Source of the DNA: Vairimorpha apis BRL 01
Lineage: Eukaryota > Microsporidia > Nosematidae
Assembly (NCBI GenBank): GCA_000447185.1
Contig: KE647270.1
Coordinates: forward strand, 1 to 24,723
Direction of reading: 5' to 3'
DNA length: 24,723 nucleotides
Positions 20,480 through 24,723 of the stretch are shown here, piece after piece (the stretch's first letter is position 1; every line of letters begins with the position of its first letter). The translations under genes were made by a program, and so were the position numbers. The notes below the pieces were generated by a model. The model saw only the letters and a list, made by a program, of their open reading frames with translations. It was not told the origin of the DNA and ran no database searches.

Positions 20480-21230
20480 TTAGAGGTATCACACACTTTG
20501 ATTTCGAAGGGAATCCTACAGTCTGGCAAATATTTTAGACCTGTAACTTGCATGTCTAATTGTAAAGATTAACAACTAAATGTGTAACTGCAATGATGCA
20601 GCTTATAGTTGAAGAAAGAGATTATATCTCGAATGACTAAATAAAACGGTAAAGAGAGTCTTATTACTAAAGAACAGATGTTGTTAACATTATGTTAAAT
20701 AAAGCCAACAGCAGTTGTTTAAAAAATGTATGATTGATGTTAAGAAAGCGTTTGACTTAGTAATTTACACCTTTTTACATAAGTGCATAGACGATTAAGA
20801 TTACCTAATTGTGTTTTGAAGTTTTTGAAGCTAATTACTTCTAAATGGAACCTAGATATAAGATTTAATAACGTTACACTTATTAGAAAACAAGTTCAAA
20901 GGGGAATCTTTCAAAGCGACAATTTTTTTCCTTTGCTATTTGTTCTATGCATGGATCCACTCAGTAAAAGGCTCAACTGTATTTACCCAAAGATCGAAGT
21001 TGAACTTTAAGATGTTATTACGCCTGTAACCATCTTTTTTCAATAACGATCTAAAGCTGTTTTTCAAGTGTGAAGAGGTCTTAAAATCAATGGTTAACGA
21101 AACAAAAAAAATTTTTTGAATCTGTTGGACTCGAAATAAATGTAGGTAAATCTGCAACAATTCAGTAATTTATAAGAATGATGCTAAGCTTTTAGCATCA
21201 CATGAAGGATACAAGTATCTTGGTATAACA
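20480..21230 (+). pseudogene. Reverse transcriptase domain relic (fourth copy)
   Basis: Blocks in order: RGITHFDFEGNPTVWQIF, a stop, then RPVTCMSN (about 20482-20564); LTTKCVTAMMQLIVEERD (about 20575-20625); motif A MIDVKKAFDLV (20730-20762, Asp retained); motif B RGIFQSDNFFPLLFVLCMDP (about 20899-20958), where the usual QGD has become QSD; and motif C at 21039-21050, which reads FNND where copies A and B have FIDD, so the first catalytic Asp is lost. YKYLGI at 21210-21227 marks the end of the palm. Between these blocks the frame shifts repeatedly. Confidence 0.75.
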
Positions 21231-21369
21231 GAAAGCAGGATTGGCAAAAATATGAAAGATACTGTTGATAAAGTGGTAAAATCCATTAATTTCCGTGTCA
21301 AAGCTCTATGTAAAATTTTTGTATTCAAAAAAAATGATACTAGCAGTGAATGAATTCGCAATCACTCAA

Positions 21370-21676
21370 ATTAATTGATTTGTTGGTATGTTCGAATGAA
21401 CCAGACCTGTTTAAAAAAATCGATGATGGTATCCGCTGTATCCTCATCAAGTATCATATTCATCATTAGCCCGCATCTAAGGAGAGGTTGTACTTGCCAA
21501 GGGACGAACTTGGAAGAGTACTTAATAGTGTCGAGTTTAAGAGTGAGCGTATGCTCCCCTATTTCAAAAACACCTTGAAATCCAACCAAGAAATTCTCCT
21601 GAGAAGAAAAGCCATTCTTTTAATCGAGAGTAAAGAAAGTACTCATTTTATAAATAGATGTCATTTTAAGATGTAA
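21370..21676 (+). pseudogene. RT thumb / linker relic (fourth copy)
   Basis: The sequence reads NEPDLFKKIDDGIRCILI, then after a stop SKERLYLPRDELGRVLNSVE (about 21479-21538) and FKSERMLPYFKNTL, down to a TAA at 21674-21676. The ERLYLPR.ELGR.L block lies between RT and zinc knuckle in R2-group proteins. The N-terminal part of this region is in a different frame from the C-terminal part. Confidence 0.65.
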
Positions 21677-21838
21677 ATACAATATTTAATCGAAATTAAT
21701 CTCAAATCTCATGAAGAAGCCAAAAAAATTTCCTTTACAGTGAAATATCAAAAAAATAAATCATTCAAACTATTCAGAATAAGAACAGACCCTTTTAATG
21801 TATATCAAGGAATCTTCAACTTAGCTTAACATGGAAAC

Positions 21839-22353
21839 ATGCAACCTATTGAGGAAGGGGAACTTTGCGCACTTCAAGACAGGAATATATTTTTAGAAAA
21901 AGGTCTTAAATGTCCTCATTGTAGGGACAAATACAAGTCTGTAGACCATATGGCTACACAGTGTGACAGAATGTTGTCGCACGACTATATGAGGAGGCAT
22001 AACGAAGCTTTGAGGTGTATACATCTCCAGCTTTGCCTCAATTATTGCTATGTTTATTCAAAAAAATTAAAAATCATTCCTTACATGAGTGTATTTCAAA
22101 TAAACGTGTAAAAATTAGAGTATATACTAGGATACCAACCGGTATCAAAGTTTTATATAACAAACCTGACGTTTTCATTTTAGATAAAATAAAAAAAGAG
22201 ATTTTAATTGTTAATGTAGGAAAAACCAGTTTCGATAACTTACGAGCTGTAGAAACGGAAAAAAAGCATAAATATGATCTGTTTGCCAACCATTACGAAG
22301 CAATGTACGGATATAAAACAAAGATTATACCATATATTATGATAAGGGAGTGA
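21839..22353 (+). pseudogene. Zinc knuckle and endonuclease relic with catalytic substitution (fourth copy)
   Basis: The first frame (21839-22111) carries a complete CX2CX8HX4C knuckle (CPHC at 21911-21922, final Cys at 21962) and DYMRRHNEALRCIHLQLC. A frameshift near 22060-22075 moves the rest to the second frame (22015-22353), which contains the endonuclease core with KPD at 22162-22170. The acidic residue expected in the ILIVEVGIT block is Asn here (ILIVNVGKT, codon AAT at 22213-22215). The protein ends at TGA after PYIMIRE, well before the tail seen at 8808-9645. The nuclease would be inactive even if the frame were continuous. Confidence 0.75.
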
Positions 22354-22550
22354 ATTACAACTACCTTTCCACAAACAATAAAGGATTGTATTAAATATAA
22401 ACAGTCAAACAAAGACAATGTATTAAGCCTAAAAGCTTAAAATGACTCTTTAGAGAATTTTATGTTAGCCTGTTGTAGCGAACACATTACGGAAGATGAT
22501 TATATTTTTAAAGAGATAGAAAATTTGGAATCACATACATGCGAAAGCGA

Positions 22551-22564
22551 TATATATATATATA
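22551..22564 (+). repeat. (AT)n microsatellite
   Basis: A short perfect run of alternating T and A within the 3' untranslated region of the fourth retrotransposon copy. Confidence 0.7.
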
Positions 22565-22611
22565 CTTGTGATAAAATATTAATTATTGAAAAACACTATA
22601 CACTAATAAAT

Positions 22612-23366
22612 ATTTTTCTTTTTTTATAAATTTTTAATTAAAATTTTAAATTAAATTGTTAAAATCTTTTTTTGAACAAAGTAAACTACTTGTATGATAT
22701 TTAAAATCAATATTTTAAAAGTTATTTTGTTATTGTCTTAAGATTACTTATTTTATTTTTTTAATAATGTAATATTTTATTAGTTATTAATATTTATAAT
22801 ACAATTTACACAAACTATAACATACATTACGGTTTTAAATGATTTATTAAAAAATAAATATCTTTTTAATTAAAATAGATAAACTAAAGTTATCGAACTA
22901 ATATATAATTAATATTATCATAACAACATTAAAAAGTTTAGTATGATATTATATGAAAATATTTAAAATATTATAAATTGAATTTTATGATATAGAATCT
23001 AAATTTTCAATTTTTTTCACATTTTTTATAAGTAAATAAAAATAAAATTTACAAATAATATTATGTATTCTTTTTTTATATAATCTTTTAATTTGAAACT
23101 ATTATATATTTGTATAAATTAAATTGATTTGGATTTCATTAAATCATATAATAAAATAATTATCTTAAGTTTAAGAAAAAAAATTAAATTTTAAATTATT
23201 TTTTATTAATAATATATTTTTTGATACGATTATTGATAAATATTTTTATAAATAAAATTTATTATTAATGATTATATTAATTATCATAAAATGTTTGAAA
23301 ATAAAAATTTACATCCTTATATTTCATTTAAAAAGAAAAATTTATTTGTTTATATTTACCTTTATT
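22612..23366. other. A/T-rich spacer with possible leader of the next gene
   Basis: Most of this stretch is A/T low-complexity DNA. From about 23285 two frames look coding-like: a Met-initiated frame (MFENKNLHPYISFKKKN) and a hydrophobic one (KIYLFIFTFI) that runs directly into the Met at 23367. They may together be the damaged signal-peptide region of the downstream gene. Confidence 0.4.
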
Positions 23367-24571
23367 ATGGTATGTTCATTAAATGAAAATAAAAAAATGA
23401 GCTAATTCAGCTATCACCAATACAAAAAATAAATTTGGATAAAATGTTGATTGAAATAAACCCTAAATATGAACTAACAACTTATCTTATTGATCCTATA
23501 AATTTAAATACTTGTTATCTTTTTATTGAAAATACATATACAAAACACATTGCATATTTTACGATATTTTTAAATGATGAAAAATCTTTACAACTTGTAA
23601 AAACAAAATTTTACATGATAATGTTTTGGTAAATACTGCATTTGATGAATGTCTAATAACCATATTGAACATTCAAAGTGAAATTTATAAAATTGAATCT
23701 AAACTTGTACAATTTTATGTTAATAAATTTAACAAAATTATAAAGATAATATATAGTAATATATTTTTGTTGGTTTGCAATCTTGATAAAACTAATCTTG
23801 TGAAATTTAACATCGATTTAAATATTGAATTATATAATTATAATGCAATAAGCTCGATTTTAAAAACTTAAATATAATATCATCATTAAGTTATTACATA
23901 AGAAATTTAGAAATTTCATTTTTAAATTTACCATCATATAATTTTGTAGATATGCAATTTTTAGAAAGTAATATATATAATAAAATATTTGAATTAGATT
24001 ATTTTACAAAATTCTCATTAATAATTAAAATTAATCAAATAAAGAAATTATCAGCTTATGCATGTTTAATTTGTAATAAGCGAAAAATATTTACGAATCA
24101 TGTTATAAAATATGTTTTACATAAAATTAATATAATTGAAAATAAATTAAGCAAATATACATTCATGCTGTGTTTTGTAAAAATTTTTAATGATATAACT
24201 AATCTTAACATGAAATCTCAGTTGTTAAAATTAATGATTATTATATTGTTATACTTAAAAAAATCTTTAATAAGTATTAATAATGAAGAATCAATTAACT
24301 TTGTTGTATAATATTACTAGGAAATGTAGTTTAAACAATATAACAAGTTTTTTCTAGTATAAAAATGTGTTTTAAAGAAGATGACAATGGTTGTATTGAC
24401 ATGAAAAAGGTCTTAATATATCGATATAATTTTTTTATGTTTAAACGTAGAGACATAAATATTTTAGATATTGAAGACTTAATTCTATATCCTCAATATT
24501 ATGAATTAATTTGGCTTATAATTAATTGTTATATAATATCAATTTATAATTTTTTTCATATTAACCTGTAG
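23367..24571 (+). pseudogene. Putative secreted hypothetical protein, about 401 aa, multiple frameshifts
   Basis: Open pieces in changing frames read as one protein. The Met at 23367 (MVCSLNENKK) sits at the end of a hydrophobic stretch in the same frame, so a signal peptide probably precedes it. Junctions: -1 at the A7 run near 23391; -1 near 23608-23615, giving KILHDNVLVNTAF; -1 near 23862, giving LKNLNIISSLSYYIRN; +1 between 24274 and 24309, giving LLYNITRKCSLNNITSFF; and +1 at the T6 run near 24349. The shifts sum to -1 and the length then divides exactly into codons, ending at the TAG at 24569-24571. A CLIC pair lies at about 24069-24080. There are no substitution-type stops. No family is recognised. 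Confidence 0.5.
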
Positions 24572-24723
24572 TCAAAAAAAAATTATATTTAACGTATAAA
24601 ATAATTAACTCATTAAGTAATTAAAACTTATATTTATTAACTACTATATTTTTAATATTTAAGAAAGAAACAAAATTAAAATTTTAATAATTAAAAATAA
24701 ACCAAAATTTATAATAATTAAAA
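24572..24723. other. A/T-rich right end
   Basis: Low-complexity A/T DNA follows the last gene; no feature is seen before the window ends. Confidence 0.4.

Larger units (their letters stand above)
19395..22611 (+). mobile_element. Degenerate near-full-length R2-like retrotransposon, fourth long copy
   Basis: This 3.2-kb plus-strand relic is GC-richer than its flanks. It starts KDKERAEITKSKI (19395), like copy A. An N-terminal region contains ARILQAVQLSYKSLTVKQAL (about 20000-20060) and KSAWQESINKKIINLNARVA. RT, thumb, knuckle and endonuclease follow (separate entries). The 3' end is at ACACTAATAAAT (22600-22611). It is less decayed than copies A and B, with open pieces of 60-110 codons, but frameshifts, stops and catalytic substitutions leave it dead. 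No flanking target-site duplication was recognised. Confidence 0.8.

Noticed and set aside
20945..21589. Several minus-strand frames (20945-21160, 21170-21361, 21371-21589)
   Set aside because: They are antisense shadows of RT motifs B and C, the YKYLGI block and the thumb.
22074..22289. 71-codon minus-strand frame
   Set aside because: It is antisense to the KPD endonuclease block of the fourth copy.
1..24723. tRNA, rRNA or CRISPR arrays
   Set aside because: No cloverleaf-like GC-richer segment, conserved rRNA stretch or regularly spaced repeat was seen; the GC-richer islands are all retroelement or other coding relics.

Overview
The window is extremely AT-rich, with compact host genes that show no introns and are separated by long low-complexity A/T spacers. 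The host proteins are Asn/Lys/Ile-rich, often start with a hydrophobic leader, and include one leucine-rich-repeat (LRR) protein. Relics of an R2-like non-LTR retrotransposon are also present. This combination fits a microsporidian nuclear scaffold with an inflated, repeat-rich genome (Hamiltosporidium-like is my best guess). The organism call is inference; no rRNA, tRNA or housekeeping gene is present to fix it. A run of 20 Ns shows that this is a draft scaffold.

Left part (1-8.8 kb): an intact 296-residue putative secreted protein on the minus strand (98-988); two decayed minus-strand coding relics (1725-2195, 3152-3515); and three host genes of unknown function whose frames are interrupted by indels in A or T runs (3550-4405 minus, 5659-6338 plus, 7410-8573 plus). 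A small 3'-end fragment of the retrotransposon lies at 6545-6889.

Central part (8.8-22.6 kb): four more retrotransposon copies, all on the plus strand like the first fragment. The youngest is a 5'-truncated copy (8808-9645) flanked by a 14-bp direct repeat, with an intact zinc knuckle and restriction-like endonuclease (RLE) domain. A long, heavily decayed copy A (10125-13607) carries recognisable reverse transcriptase (RT), zinc-knuckle and RLE blocks. The N run at 13944-13963 is followed by copy B, a second version of the 3' half of copy A plus its flank. Every base from about 11860 up to the gap matches every base from the gap to 16079, which is the pattern of two overlapping contig ends that were never merged. 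A fourth long relic (19395-22611) has substitutions in both catalytic centres. Between copy B and this relic lies the LRR gene (17091-17846 minus), built from a 68-residue super-repeat and cut by an in-frame stop, with more LRRs beyond the stop and upstream of the first Met.

Right end (23367-24571): another putative secreted host protein of about 400 residues, readable only through several frameshifts. The host genes show no shared pathway. The retrotransposon copies form one family, recognisable by the order RT, CX2CX8HX4C knuckle, KPD endonuclease, and a shared AATAAAT 3' end.
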